A stretch of 64,000 nucleotides of DNA, taken from the NCBI RefSeq assembly GCF_018968705.1, contig NZ_CP076668.1, positions 3,917,001 through 3,981,000 on the forward strand. The letters run 5' to 3'. The position numbers were made by a program, and so were the translations under genes. Numbering within the stretch: position 1 is the first letter of the stretch; each line of letters starts with the position of its first letter. The notes below the pieces were generated by a model. The model ran no database searches. It saw nothing but the letters and a program-made list of their open reading frames with translations, and was not told where the DNA came from. Below, piece after piece: positions 18,245 through 26,127 of this stretch. This DNA is from Pseudomonas lijiangensis. Its GTDB lineage: Bacteria > Pseudomonadota > Gammaproteobacteria > Pseudomonadales > Pseudomonadaceae.

Positions 18245-19355
18245 CATTCGCCAGGACGCCTTCCTGCCAACGCCCTACGCCCAGAACCATGCCGCCAACC
18301 TGCATGAACTGGCCGACGGTACGCTGCTGTGCACCTGGTTTGCCGGCACTCAGGAAGGCATGGCCGACATCTTCGTCCTGCTGTCACGCCGCGACCCGCA
18401 GACCGGCGTGTGGAGCGAACCGCAAAAGCTGTCCGAAGACCCGACCCGCTCCGAGCAGAACCCGATCCTGTTCCAGGCGCCAGACGGGCCACTGTGGCTG
18501 ATCTGGACAGCACAGGTTTCCGGCAATCAGGAGACGGCGATCATCCGCCGTCGCCTGTCCCACGACCAGGGCAAGACCTGGGGAGCCATCGAAACCCTGT
18601 TCGACGAAGCCGGTACTTTCGTTCGCCAGCCACCTGCCGTGCTGGACAATGGCGACTGGGTCCTGCCGGTCTGGTACTGCATCACGGGGCCGGGTGAAAA
18701 GTGGGTCGGCAACCATGACGTCAGCGCCGTGATGATTTCCAGCGATCAGGGCGTCACCTGGTCGCGCCATGACGTGCCGGACAGCACCGGCTGCGTACAC
18801 ATGAATGTCCATCAGTTGCCGGACGGCAAGCTGCTCGGGCTGTTTCGCAGCCGCTGGGCGGACTTCATCTACAGCACCCGCTCCAATGACCGTGGCCGCA
18901 CCTGGAGCGTGCCGGCTCCGACCGAACTGCCCAACAACAACTCTTCGATCCAGTTCGTTCGGCTGGCCACCGATGAGCTGGCGCTGGTCTACAACCCGGT
19001 CAGCGCCGAAGGCCACAGCCAGCGCCGTGCTTCGCTGTACGACGAGATCGAGGACGAAGGCGACGACCGTGTCACGCCGGGTGCCCGCAGCGATGGCAAG
19101 GCCGCCATCTGGGGCATTCCCCGTGCGCCGATGAGCCTGGCCGTCTCCCGCGATGGCGGCCATAGCTGGCCTACACGCCTGGATATCGAACTGGGCGACG
19201 GCTTCTGCCTGACCAACAACTCGCAGGAAAAACTCAACCGCGAGTTCTCCTACCCCAGCATCATCCAGGCCGCCGATGGTAGCCTGCATGTCGCGTTCAC
19301 TTACTTCCGGCAGAAGATCAAACACGTGCATCTGCCGCTCAATGCCATTCGCTGA
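18231..19355 (+). CDS. Cytoplasmic sialidase-like (BNR/Asp-box) protein
   Basis: 374 residues from ATG 18231. Four Asp-box motifs mark a six-bladed sialidase-type propeller: SHDQGKTW, SSDQGVTW, SNDRGRTW and SRDGGHSW. RSEQNPILF and the C-terminal YPSIIQAADGSLHVAFTYFRQKIKHVH are typical of the BNR_2 branch (PF13088). There is no signal peptide, so it acts in the cytoplasm on imported material. True sialidases use an Arg triad, a Tyr/Glu pair and an Asp; I cannot confirm the triad by eye. It is translationally coupled to the symporter. It may be a glycosidase or lyase freeing the acid sugar; the name sialidase should not be taken literally. Confidence 0.85.
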   Translation: MPTTDIRQDAFLPTPYAQNHAANLHELADGTLLCTWFAGTQEGMADIFVLLSRRDPQTGVWSEPQKLSEDPTRSEQNPILFQAPDGPLWLIWTAQVSGNQETAIIRRRLSHDQGKTWGAIETLFDEAGTFVRQPPAVLDNGDWVLPVWYCITGPGEKWVGNHDVSAVMISSDQGVTWSRHDVPDSTGCVHMNVHQLPDGKLLGLFRSRWADFIYSTRSNDRGRTWSVPAPTELPNNNSSIQFVRLATDELALVYNPVSAEGHSQRRASLYDEIEDEGDDRVTPGARSDGKAAIWGIPRAPMSLAVSRDGGHSWPTRLDIELGDGFCLTNNSQEKLNREFSYPSIIQAADGSLHVAFTYFRQKIKHVHLPLNAIR

Positions 19356-19362
19356 AAGCCTT

Positions 19363-19389
19363 GCGCCGGTCTTCGGGCTGGCGCCTTTT
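19363..19389 (+). terminator. UUCG hairpin between the sialidase-like gene and the SDR
   Basis: GCGCCGGTC, tetraloop TTCG, GGCTGGCGC (two G-U pairs), then CTTTTC. Only 48 bp separate the genes, so it may cause partial termination inside the operon or protect the upstream mRNA. Confidence 0.55.
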
Positions 19390-19403
19390 CGGAAACCCTC
19401 AAC

Positions 19404-20087
19404 ATGCCTTCAATCGAATCCGTACTTGTGACCGGTGCCAGCTCCGGCATCGGTCAGGCCATTGTCGTGCGCCTGCTTGAGCAAGGCCTGCATGTCACCG
19501 GCCTCAGCCGCCGCGCCCCCGACCTGCAACACCCGAACTTCACCTGGATCGAATGCGACCTCAATGATTTCAGCGCTCTGGATCGGGCACTGGAACAGAC
19601 CGTGAAAATCGATGCCCTGGTACACGCCGCAGGCTTCATGCGCACCGCCCCACTGGGGCAACTCGACGATGCCGATGGCCAGGCCATGTGGCATCTGCAT
19701 GTGGCCGCCGCCAGCCATATGGTCAACGCCCTCTACCCTCGCCTTAAATCCGGTGCCCGTCTGGTGATGATCGGCAGTCGCACCATGCAGGGCGCTGCCG
19801 GTCGCAGCCAGTACGCCGCGACCAAGGCCGCGCTGCAAGGCATGGTCCGTTCATGGGCCATCGAGCTGGCGCCACGTGGCATTACCGTCAACCTCATTGC
19901 CCCCGGCGCCACCGAAACCCCGATGCTGCTGGACCCGGCACGCAGCGCAACGCCCCCCAACAAACCGCTGCTGGGCCGCTTTGTGCAGCCCCACGAGATT
20001 GCCGGGCTGGCCGCGTTTCTGCTCGGCCCGGACGCCGGTGCAATCACCGGTCAAAGCCTGGTGGTATGCGGCGGTGCGTCGTTGTAA
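19404..20087 (+). CDS. SDR-family oxidoreductase
   Basis: 227 residues. TGASSGIGQAIVVRLLEQG is the nucleotide-binding turn; HAAG replaces NNAG; the catalytic Ser is in MIGSRTMQGAAG, Tyr/Lys in YAATKAAL; LIAPGATETPM and the C-terminal GQSLVVCGGASL match classical SDRs. In this cluster it may oxidise a hydroxyl group of the sugar-acid substrate. Its 48-bp separation from the sialidase-like gene holds a UUCG hairpin, so expression may be lower than that of the upstream genes. The substrate is unknown. Confidence 0.88.
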   Translation: MPSIESVLVTGASSGIGQAIVVRLLEQGLHVTGLSRRAPDLQHPNFTWIECDLNDFSALDRALEQTVKIDALVHAAGFMRTAPLGQLDDADGQAMWHLHVAAASHMVNALYPRLKSGARLVMIGSRTMQGAAGRSQYAATKAALQGMVRSWAIELAPRGITVNLIAPGATETPMLLDPARSATPPNKPLLGRFVQPHEIAGLAAFLLGPDAGAITGQSLVVCGGASL

Positions 20088-20123
20088 GGTTGCACCTCGT
20101 TTTCCTGCGCTAGAAGAGCCTGA

Positions 20124-20900
20124 ATGAAAGTCGCCAATCGTCGCCAATCGATACTCGAACTGGTTCTCTCCGGAAAATCCAACGTCGATGAACTGTGCGC
20201 CCAGCTCGGCGTTTCGGAAGCCACCGTGCGCCGCGACCTGACAGCCCTGGCCGAAGACGGCCTGATCGTGCGCACCTATGGCGGTGCAGCCCATATCGGC
20301 CAGCGCGAACCGGAAACTACGATTGAAGAACGCAGCCGTCAGCACAGCCAGGAGAAGATGGACATCGCCCTGGCGGCGCTGGCCCACATCAACGATCACG
20401 ACACGTTGTTCCTGGAGGGCGGCACCAGCACCAGCGCGCTGGCCCACGTCCTCAATCAGCGACGCGGCCTGCACGTCATCACCAACAACCTGACGGCTCT
20501 GGGGGATCTGGCGCTGATTCCCGAAGGTCGGGTCACGGTGCTGGGCGGCACACTGCGCCCGTCCAGCATGTCGACCTACGGTGTGGCCGCCCAGGCTGCG
20601 CTGGAACACCTGAGCGCCGACAAACTGTTTGTCAGCGCCGATGGTGTGGTGGCGGATCTGGGATTGTGCGAAGCCAGCGCCGAGCAGGCCTATCTCAAGG
20701 AGAATATGCTGGCCCGTGCCGCACAGATCTTTGTATTGGCCGACTCCACCAAGCTGGGCCGCGCCCGCCAGCAGCACTGGACGCCGCTGCGCCAGCCGTG
20801 GACGCTGATCACCAACCCGGTGGACGATGAATCCCTGCTGGCGCCATTCAAGGCCCGCAAGTCGATTCAGGTGGAAATTGCGTACCCGCAAAAGGCCTGA
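20124..20900 (+). CDS. DeoR-family transcriptional regulator
   Basis: 258 residues. The N-terminal winged helix RRQSILELVLSGKSNVDELC and the helix VSEATVRRDL are diagnostic of DeoR proteins. The C-terminal DeoRC sensor domain includes FLEGGTSTSALA and NNLTALGDLA, and binds phosphorylated sugar intermediates in known members. As the last gene of the acid-sugar cluster it is the likely repressor of 12427-20087. It ends one base before the stop of the convergent AraD1-like gene. Confidence 0.92.
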   Translation: MKVANRRQSILELVLSGKSNVDELCAQLGVSEATVRRDLTALAEDGLIVRTYGGAAHIGQREPETTIEERSRQHSQEKMDIALAALAHINDHDTLFLEGGTSTSALAHVLNQRRGLHVITNNLTALGDLALIPEGRVTVLGGTLRPSSMSTYGVAAQAALEHLSADKLFVSADGVVADLGLCEASAEQAYLKENMLARAAQIFVLADSTKLGRARQQHWTPLRQPWTLITNPVDDESLLAPFKARKSIQVEIAYPQKA

Positions 20901-21893
20901 TCAGAGTTTGCCGATACCACCGGGCTCGAAGACCGGCTCGCTTGCCGTCAACCAGTTGACCAGCGGCTGCCCGAACTCCGGCTGACTGATCTCGAAACGA
21001 TCCCCTCGCTGAGTGCGAATACCGTCGGCAAAAGACAGGGTCGCGGTGCCGAAGAAGTGGATATGCACATCCCCCGGACGCAGGAACTGGCTGTACTTGA
21101 AGTGGTGGTATTCAAGGTTTTCCAGGCTGTGACACATATTGGCCTCGCCACTGAGGAATTCCTTCTCCCACACCACCTCACCATCGCGCCAGATACGGCT
21201 GGTGCCCGCAAGATGCTGGGGCAGATCACCCACCCGCAATTCCGGGCCGAATGAGCAGGCCCGCAGTTTGGAGTGAGCCAGGTACAGATAATTGCGCCGC
21301 TCCATCACGTGGTCGGAAAACTCGTTGCCAATGGCAAAGCCCAGCCGATAAGGCTTGCGGTCGTGGCCGATCACATACAGGCCGCTCAACTCCGGCTCCT
21401 CGCCACCATCTTCGGCAAACGGCGGCAGCGTAAAGGCGGCTCCCGGACGCACCACGATGCTGCCATCACCCTTGTAGAACCATTCCGGCTGCACACCCGC
21501 CTGACCGGCCTGGGGCTTGCCACCTTCCAGACCCCATTTGAAGATGCGCATGGTGTCGGTCATCGCAGCTTCGTCACCGGCCTGCTGATGCATCTTGTCC
21601 CGGGCCGAAGCGCTGCCCAGATGGGTAAGGCCCGTGCCGCTGACCAGCATGTGTGCAGGATCGGGATGGTCCAGCGGCGGCAAAACCCGGACCTCGCGCA
21701 GCAGTTGCGCATAATCATGGTCGGTGCCAAGCCCCAGCAGATCCACCTGATGCGCCAGACTGGAACCCGCTTCGATAGCCTTCAAGGCCAGCTCGCGAAC
21801 ACTGTCGACACCCGGCACTTCACGTACCCGGTCACCGTCCACCAGACCGACCCGGCGCTGGCCATGACTTACCTCGAACTGTATCAGCCGCAT
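20901..21893 (-). CDS. Fumarylacetoacetate-hydrolase family, AraD1/GguC-like 2-keto-3-deoxy-arabonate dehydratase
   Basis: 330 residues. MRLIQFEVSHGQRRVGLVDGD at the start, GTGLTHLGSASARDKM, and the FAH-type metal region ENMx-equivalent CHSLENLEYHHFKYSQFL match the AraD1/GguC family. These enzymes dehydrate L-2-keto-3-deoxyarabonate to 2-ketoglutarate semialdehyde in the non-phosphorylating arabinose pathway. It lies 12 nt downstream of an MFS gene on the same strand and shares a control region with the arabonate-type dehydratase at 23379. The semialdehyde dehydrogenase that would complete the pathway is not present here. Confidence 0.85.
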   Translation of the reverse strand: MRLIQFEVSHGQRRVGLVDGDRVREVPGVDSVRELALKAIEAGSSLAHQVDLLGLGTDHDYAQLLREVRVLPPLDHPDPAHMLVSGTGLTHLGSASARDKMHQQAGDEAAMTDTMRIFKWGLEGGKPQAGQAGVQPEWFYKGDGSIVVRPGAAFTLPPFAEDGGEEPELSGLYVIGHDRKPYRLGFAIGNEFSDHVMERRNYLYLAHSKLRACSFGPELRVGDLPQHLAGTSRIWRDGEVVWEKEFLSGEANMCHSLENLEYHHFKYSQFLRPGDVHIHFFGTATLSFADGIRTQRGDRFEISQPEFGQPLVNWLTASEPVFEPGGIGKL

Positions 21894-21905
21894 GAAACTC
21901 TCCTT

Positions 21906-23222
21906 TCAACGATGGGTGGAAGCGCTTGCCGAGAACTCGGACTCAGGCAACACGTGCCTGCGCTCCAGTACGCGATAGACAATGCCGGTCAGCACCAGCC
22001 CGAACACCATGACGCCTGACAGGAAGTACAGACCCGAGGCCAGGCTGCCGGTGAGTTCTTTCAGGGTCCCGATGACGAACGGGCCGATGTAGCCGCCCAG
22101 ATTGCCCACCGAGTTGATCAGCGCAATACCGGCAGCCGCACTGGCACCGGCAAAGAAACGGCCCGGCAGGGTCCAGAAGACCGCCGTGCAGGAAAACAGC
22201 GAGAACGCCACCAGACACAACGCTGCCAGTTGCGCTGCCGGCAAGGTCAGCCAGGCACTGCAGAACAGGCCGATGGCGCCCAGCACATAGAGTACGGCCA
22301 GGTGTCCGTAACGGTCGTTGAGACGGTCGGAACTGCGGGGCACGATCAGCAGGCCGATGATTCCGAAGATGTAAGGCACCGAGGAAACGAAACCGGTAGT
22401 CAGGTCGCTGCCGCCGAACTGCTTGATCAGGGTCGGCAGCCACAGGCCAAGGCCATAGATGCTCAGGGTTACCGGCAGATAGAACAGCGCCAGCAGCAAC
22501 ACCCGCTTGTCCTTGAGGGCGTGCAAGGGATTGCCATGGCGGGTCTGGCCATAGGTTTGCAGGTCGTTGTTCAACTCACCGGTCAGCCAGTCCTTCTCGG
22601 CCTGGCTCATCCACGCAACCTGCTGCGGACCATCCGGCAACCAGCGTAGGACCGGCCAGGTCAGCAGGATCGCCGGAGCCCCGATGACGATGAACAGCCA
22701 CTGCCAGCCATGCAGCCCGAGAATGCCATCCATGCCCAGCAACCCGCCGGACACCGGCCCTGTGATCATCATGGCAATGGGTTGCGAGAGGATGAAGAAA
22801 CCGAGGATCTTGCCCCGATGGCGTACCGGAAACCATTGGGTGATGTAGTACAGCACGCCGGGAAAGAACCCCGCTTCCGCCACGCCCAGCAAGAAGCGCA
22901 TCACATAGAAGCTGTAAGGCCCTTGCACGAAAGCCATGCCGATAGTGATCGCGCCCCAGGTGATCATGATCCGGGCGAACCAGCGCCGTGCCCCGAAACG
23001 TTCCAGCATCAGGTTGCTGGGGATCTCGAACAGAAAGTAGCCGATGAAGAACAGGCCGGCGCCCAGCCCGTAGGCGGCATCGCCGATGCCGATGTCCGCG
23101 CCCATGTGCAGCTTGGCAAAGCCCACGGCCGAGCGGTCCACATAGGCGATCAGGTACAGCAGGATCAGGAAGGGAATCAACTTCAGGGTGATGCGACGTA
23201 TAAGCCCGGTTTCCTGGCTCAT
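21906..23222 (-). CDS. MFS transporter (ACS family), probable sugar-acid uptake
   Basis: 438 residues, about 12 membrane segments, with the N-terminal ITLKLIPFLILLYLIAYVDRSAVGFAKL signature of the anion:cation symporter family (hexuronate, galactonate, phthalate, tartrate carriers). It is divergent from the IlvD/Edd-type dehydratase at 23379 and cotranscribed with the AraD1-like gene. The context makes a pentonic or hexonic acid the likely cargo. The 156-bp divergent region contains a GntR-type palindrome. Confidence 0.88.
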   Translation of the reverse strand: MSQETGLIRRITLKLIPFLILLYLIAYVDRSAVGFAKLHMGADIGIGDAAYGLGAGLFFIGYFLFEIPSNLMLERFGARRWFARIMITWGAITIGMAFVQGPYSFYVMRFLLGVAEAGFFPGVLYYITQWFPVRHRGKILGFFILSQPIAMMITGPVSGGLLGMDGILGLHGWQWLFIVIGAPAILLTWPVLRWLPDGPQQVAWMSQAEKDWLTGELNNDLQTYGQTRHGNPLHALKDKRVLLLALFYLPVTLSIYGLGLWLPTLIKQFGGSDLTTGFVSSVPYIFGIIGLLIVPRSSDRLNDRYGHLAVLYVLGAIGLFCSAWLTLPAAQLAALCLVAFSLFSCTAVFWTLPGRFFAGASAAAGIALINSVGNLGGYIGPFVIGTLKELTGSLASGLYFLSGVMVFGLVLTGIVYRVLERRHVLPESEFSASASTHR

Positions 23223-23277
23223 GGGGGTCGGTCTCCATTTTGTTTTTGTTATGGAACCTCGATTACCGCTCGACTAT

Positions 23278-23290
23278 ATAGTATTACTAT
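23278..23290. promoter_or_regulatory. Probable GntR (FadR-type) operator
   Basis: ATAGTATTACTAT is a perfect 13-bp palindrome and fits the GntR consensus (N)yGT(N)xAC(N)y as TNGT-NNN-ACNA. It lies midway between the divergent MFS and dehydratase genes, 2 kb before a FadR-type regulator gene. Two direct copies of TATTTAGGCT (23288-23297, 23319-23328) flank it on the right. Confidence 0.6.
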
Positions 23291-23378
23291 TTAGGCTGAC
23301 AACTCTTCCAATGATGGATATTTAGGCTTACCTTAGCCGAAACAAAAGCAATTAAGTCTTACAATAAGAGAGACGACC

Positions 23379-25121
23379 ATGTCTGATTCCGATAAAAAAC
23401 CGACCCTGCGTTCTGCCCAATGGTTTGGTACCGCCGACAAGAACGGCTTCATGTACCGCAGCTGGATGAAGAATCAGGGCATTGCCGATCATCAGTTTCA
23501 GGGCAAACCCATCATCGGTATCTGCAACACCTGGTCGGAACTGACCCCCTGCAACGCCCACTTCCGCACGATTGCCGAACACGTCAAACGGGGCGTGATC
23601 GAAGCCGGTGGCTGGCCGGTGGAGTTCCCGGTGTTCTCCAACGGCGAATCCAACCTGCGCCCCACCGCGATGTTCACCCGCAACCTGGCCAGCATGGATG
23701 TCGAAGAAGCAATTCGCGGCAACCCCATCGACGGCGTCGTGCTGCTGACCGGTTGCGACAAGACCACTCCGGCCCTGCTGATGGGCGCCGCCAGCTGTGA
23801 CGTACCCGCCATCGTCGTCACCGGCGGGCCGATGCTCAACGGCAAGCATCAGGGCAAGGACATCGGCGCAGGCACCATCGTCTGGCAAATGCATGAGTCC
23901 TATAAGGCCGGGCAGATCGGCCTGGACGAATTCCTCTCCGCCGAAGCCGGCATGTCCCGCTCGGCAGGCACCTGCAACACCATGGGCACCGCATCGACCA
24001 TGGCCTGCATGGCCGAGGCACTGGGCACTTCCCTGCCCCACAACGCCGCCATTCCTGCCGTGGACTCACGCCGTTACGTGCTGGCGCACATGTCCGGCAT
24101 GCGCGCCGTGGACATGGTGCGTGAAGACCTGCGCCTGTCGAAGATCCTCACCAAGGCAGCCTTCGAAAACGCGATCCGGGTCAATGCCGCCATTGGCGGC
24201 TCGACCAATGCCGTCATCCACCTCAAAGCCATCGCCGGACGCATCGGTGTGGACCTGGAACTCGATGACTGGACCCGCATCGGTCGCGGCATGCCGACCA
24301 TTGTCGACCTGCAACCCTCGGGCCGATTCCTGATGGAAGAGTTCTACTACTCGGGCGGCCTGCCCGCCGTGCTGCGTCGCATGAACGAAGCCAACCTGCT
24401 GCCCAACCCCGACGCCTTGACCGTCAATGGCAAGAGCATCGGCGATAACACCCGCAATGCGCCGATCTACGGTGAAGACCAGGTCATCCGCGCACTGGAC
24501 AACCCGATCCGCGCCGACGGCGGCATCTGCGTGCTGCGCGGCAACCTTGCGCCGCTGGGGGCCGTGCTCAAGCCTTCGGCAGCCACGCCGACGCTGATGC
24601 AGCATCGCGGTCGTGCGGTGGTGTTCGAGAACTTCGAGATGTACAAGTCGCGCATCAACGATCCGGATCTGGACATCGATGCCAGCTCGGTGATGGTTCT
24701 CAAGAACTGCGGTCCCAAGGGTTATCCGGGCATGGCCGAAGTGGGCAACATGGGCTTGCCGGCCAAACTGCTGGCCCAGGGCGTGACGGACATGGTGCGG
24801 ATTTCCGATGCGCGCATGAGCGGCACCGCCTACGGCACGGTGGTGTTGCATGTGGCGCCGGAAGCGGCAGCGGGAGGACCGTTGGCGGTGGTAAAGGAAG
24901 GCGACTGGATCGAACTCGACTGCGCCAACGGGCGGCTGCATCTGGATATTCCTGATGCAGAACTGCAAGCACGACTGGCCGACTGGCAGGCGCCGCAGCA
25001 ATTGCTGGCTGGCGGCTATCGTCAGCTCTATATCGACCGGGTGATGCAGGCCGACCAGGGCTGCGACTTCGATTTCCTGGTGGGCTGCCGGGGCGCCGAA
25101 GTCCCCCGTCACTCACATTAA
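23379..25121 (+). CDS. IlvD/Edd-family dehydratase, L-arabonate dehydratase-like
   Basis: 580 residues, the size of sugar-acid dehydratases of this superfamily. Fe-S cysteines are in GICNTWSELTPCN, LTGCDKTTPALLMGA and SAGTCNTMGTASTM; the metal-binding and C-terminal motifs NAAIGGSTNAVIHL and ISDARMSGTAYGTVVLH are intact. L-arabonate (AraC-type) and D-xylonate dehydratases share this architecture and begin much like this one (RSAQWFGTADKNGFMYRSWMKNQG region). Pairing with an AraD1-like enzyme favours L-arabonate; related acids such as D-galactonate or L-fuconate remain possible. It is likely controlled by the GntR protein downstream through the palindrome at 23278. Confidence 0.9.
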   Translation: MSDSDKKPTLRSAQWFGTADKNGFMYRSWMKNQGIADHQFQGKPIIGICNTWSELTPCNAHFRTIAEHVKRGVIEAGGWPVEFPVFSNGESNLRPTAMFTRNLASMDVEEAIRGNPIDGVVLLTGCDKTTPALLMGAASCDVPAIVVTGGPMLNGKHQGKDIGAGTIVWQMHESYKAGQIGLDEFLSAEAGMSRSAGTCNTMGTASTMACMAEALGTSLPHNAAIPAVDSRRYVLAHMSGMRAVDMVREDLRLSKILTKAAFENAIRVNAAIGGSTNAVIHLKAIAGRIGVDLELDDWTRIGRGMPTIVDLQPSGRFLMEEFYYSGGLPAVLRRMNEANLLPNPDALTVNGKSIGDNTRNAPIYGEDQVIRALDNPIRADGGICVLRGNLAPLGAVLKPSAATPTLMQHRGRAVVFENFEMYKSRINDPDLDIDASSVMVLKNCGPKGYPGMAEVGNMGLPAKLLAQGVTDMVRISDARMSGTAYGTVVLHVAPEAAAGGPLAVVKEGDWIELDCANGRLHLDIPDAELQARLADWQAPQQLLAGGYRQLYIDRVMQADQGCDFDFLVGCRGAEVPRHSH

Positions 25122-25132
25122 GTGACGATAAT

Positions 25133-25161
25133 GGCGGGAAGCCATAGGTACGGCTCCCGCC
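25133..25161 (+). terminator. Hairpin after the dehydratase gene
   Basis: GGCGGGAAGCC pairs with GGCTCCCGCC (one bulged A) over an 8-nt loop, 11 nt after the stop. No T-run follows, so termination is uncertain. Confidence 0.45.
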
Positions 25162-25220
25162 CTCGGTGTTATGCAATGTTATGATGCGCGGCATCACTGC
25201 CAGGATCGATTTGCGTTCCC

Positions 25221-25937
25221 ATGGATTACCGAAAGCCCTCCGACCGTAAAAGCATGCACTCGCGTATTGTCCAGGAACTGGGCATGCAGATCGTTTCCGG
25301 CCGTTTCAAGCCTGATGACAAGCTGCCTGCCGAAGCCCTGCTCTGCGAGGAGTACGCCGTCAGCCGTCCGGTGTTGCGCGAAGCCACACGGGTATTGGTC
25401 GCCAAAGGGCTGGTGTATTCACGCCCGCGGGTCGGCACGGTGGTCAAGGCACGGCGCGAATGGCATCTGCTGGACCCGGATGTGTTGCATTGGGTGATGC
25501 AGAGTTCGCCACAGAACGAGTTCTTCAATCTGCTGACCAGCGTGCGGGCCGTGATCGAACCCGCAGTGGCCGCTTTGGCGGCGCAACATGCCACCGATGA
25601 GGAAATCGCTTCCATCGGCGAAGCCTACCAGCGCATGGAAGATGCCCCGACGCCTGAAGCCTTGCTGCAGCCGGACCTGGATTTCCACAGCCGTATCGCC
25701 GACGCGACCCACAACGACCTGCTGGCCCATTTGTGCAACATGCTGTCGCTGGCGTTGCGTGAAGCCCTCAAGCATTCCAACAAACGCCCCAACCTGCATG
25801 AACTGGCCCTGCCCCGCCACAAGGCCATCCTCACCGCCATCCAGAACCGCGACGCCCTCGGCGCCCGGCATGCAACGCTGGTGCAGCTGGATGATGCGAG
25901 GAATGCGTTGAGTGTGGTGTTGGGGGTTCGTGAGTAG
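25221..25937 (+). CDS. GntR-family regulator, FadR subgroup (FCD domain)
   Basis: 238 residues. Winged helix at residues 10-75 with LPAEALLCEEYAVSRPVLREATRVL and VYSRPRVGTVV; C-terminal FCD ligand domain with the metal-ligand style pattern LDFHSRIADATHN and LPRHKAIL. This subgroup commonly senses sugar acids such as gluconate, galactonate or glucarate. It is the probable repressor of the divergent MFS-araD1 and dehydratase genes. The operator candidate is the ATAGTATTACTAT palindrome. A REP pair follows. Confidence 0.93.
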   Translation: MDYRKPSDRKSMHSRIVQELGMQIVSGRFKPDDKLPAEALLCEEYAVSRPVLREATRVLVAKGLVYSRPRVGTVVKARREWHLLDPDVLHWVMQSSPQNEFFNLLTSVRAVIEPAVAALAAQHATDEEIASIGEAYQRMEDAPTPEALLQPDLDFHSRIADATHNDLLAHLCNMLSLALREALKHSNKRPNLHELALPRHKAILTAIQNRDALGARHATLVQLDDARNALSVVLGVRE

Positions 25938-25965
25938 CGAAGTCTTGCGGTATCTGCGGCACGGT

Positions 25966-26055
25966 GTGGGAGGCAGCTTGCTGGCGATAGGCCCAGTGAA
26001 CTCAACGAATATTTATCGGCTTCAACGGCCCCGTCGCCAGCAAGCTGCCTCCCAC
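25966..26055. repeat. REP pair (REPIN)
   Basis: Inverted copies of GTGGGAGGCAGCTTGCTGGC about 46 bp apart, between the convergent GntR and RND genes. Confidence 0.9.
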
Positions 26056-26127
26056 AGCCACCGAACTGACCAGGTGTTCCAGGGGTCAGGATGACTGTGG
26101 GGAGCTCCGCTCATTTGCCCAAAAGCA

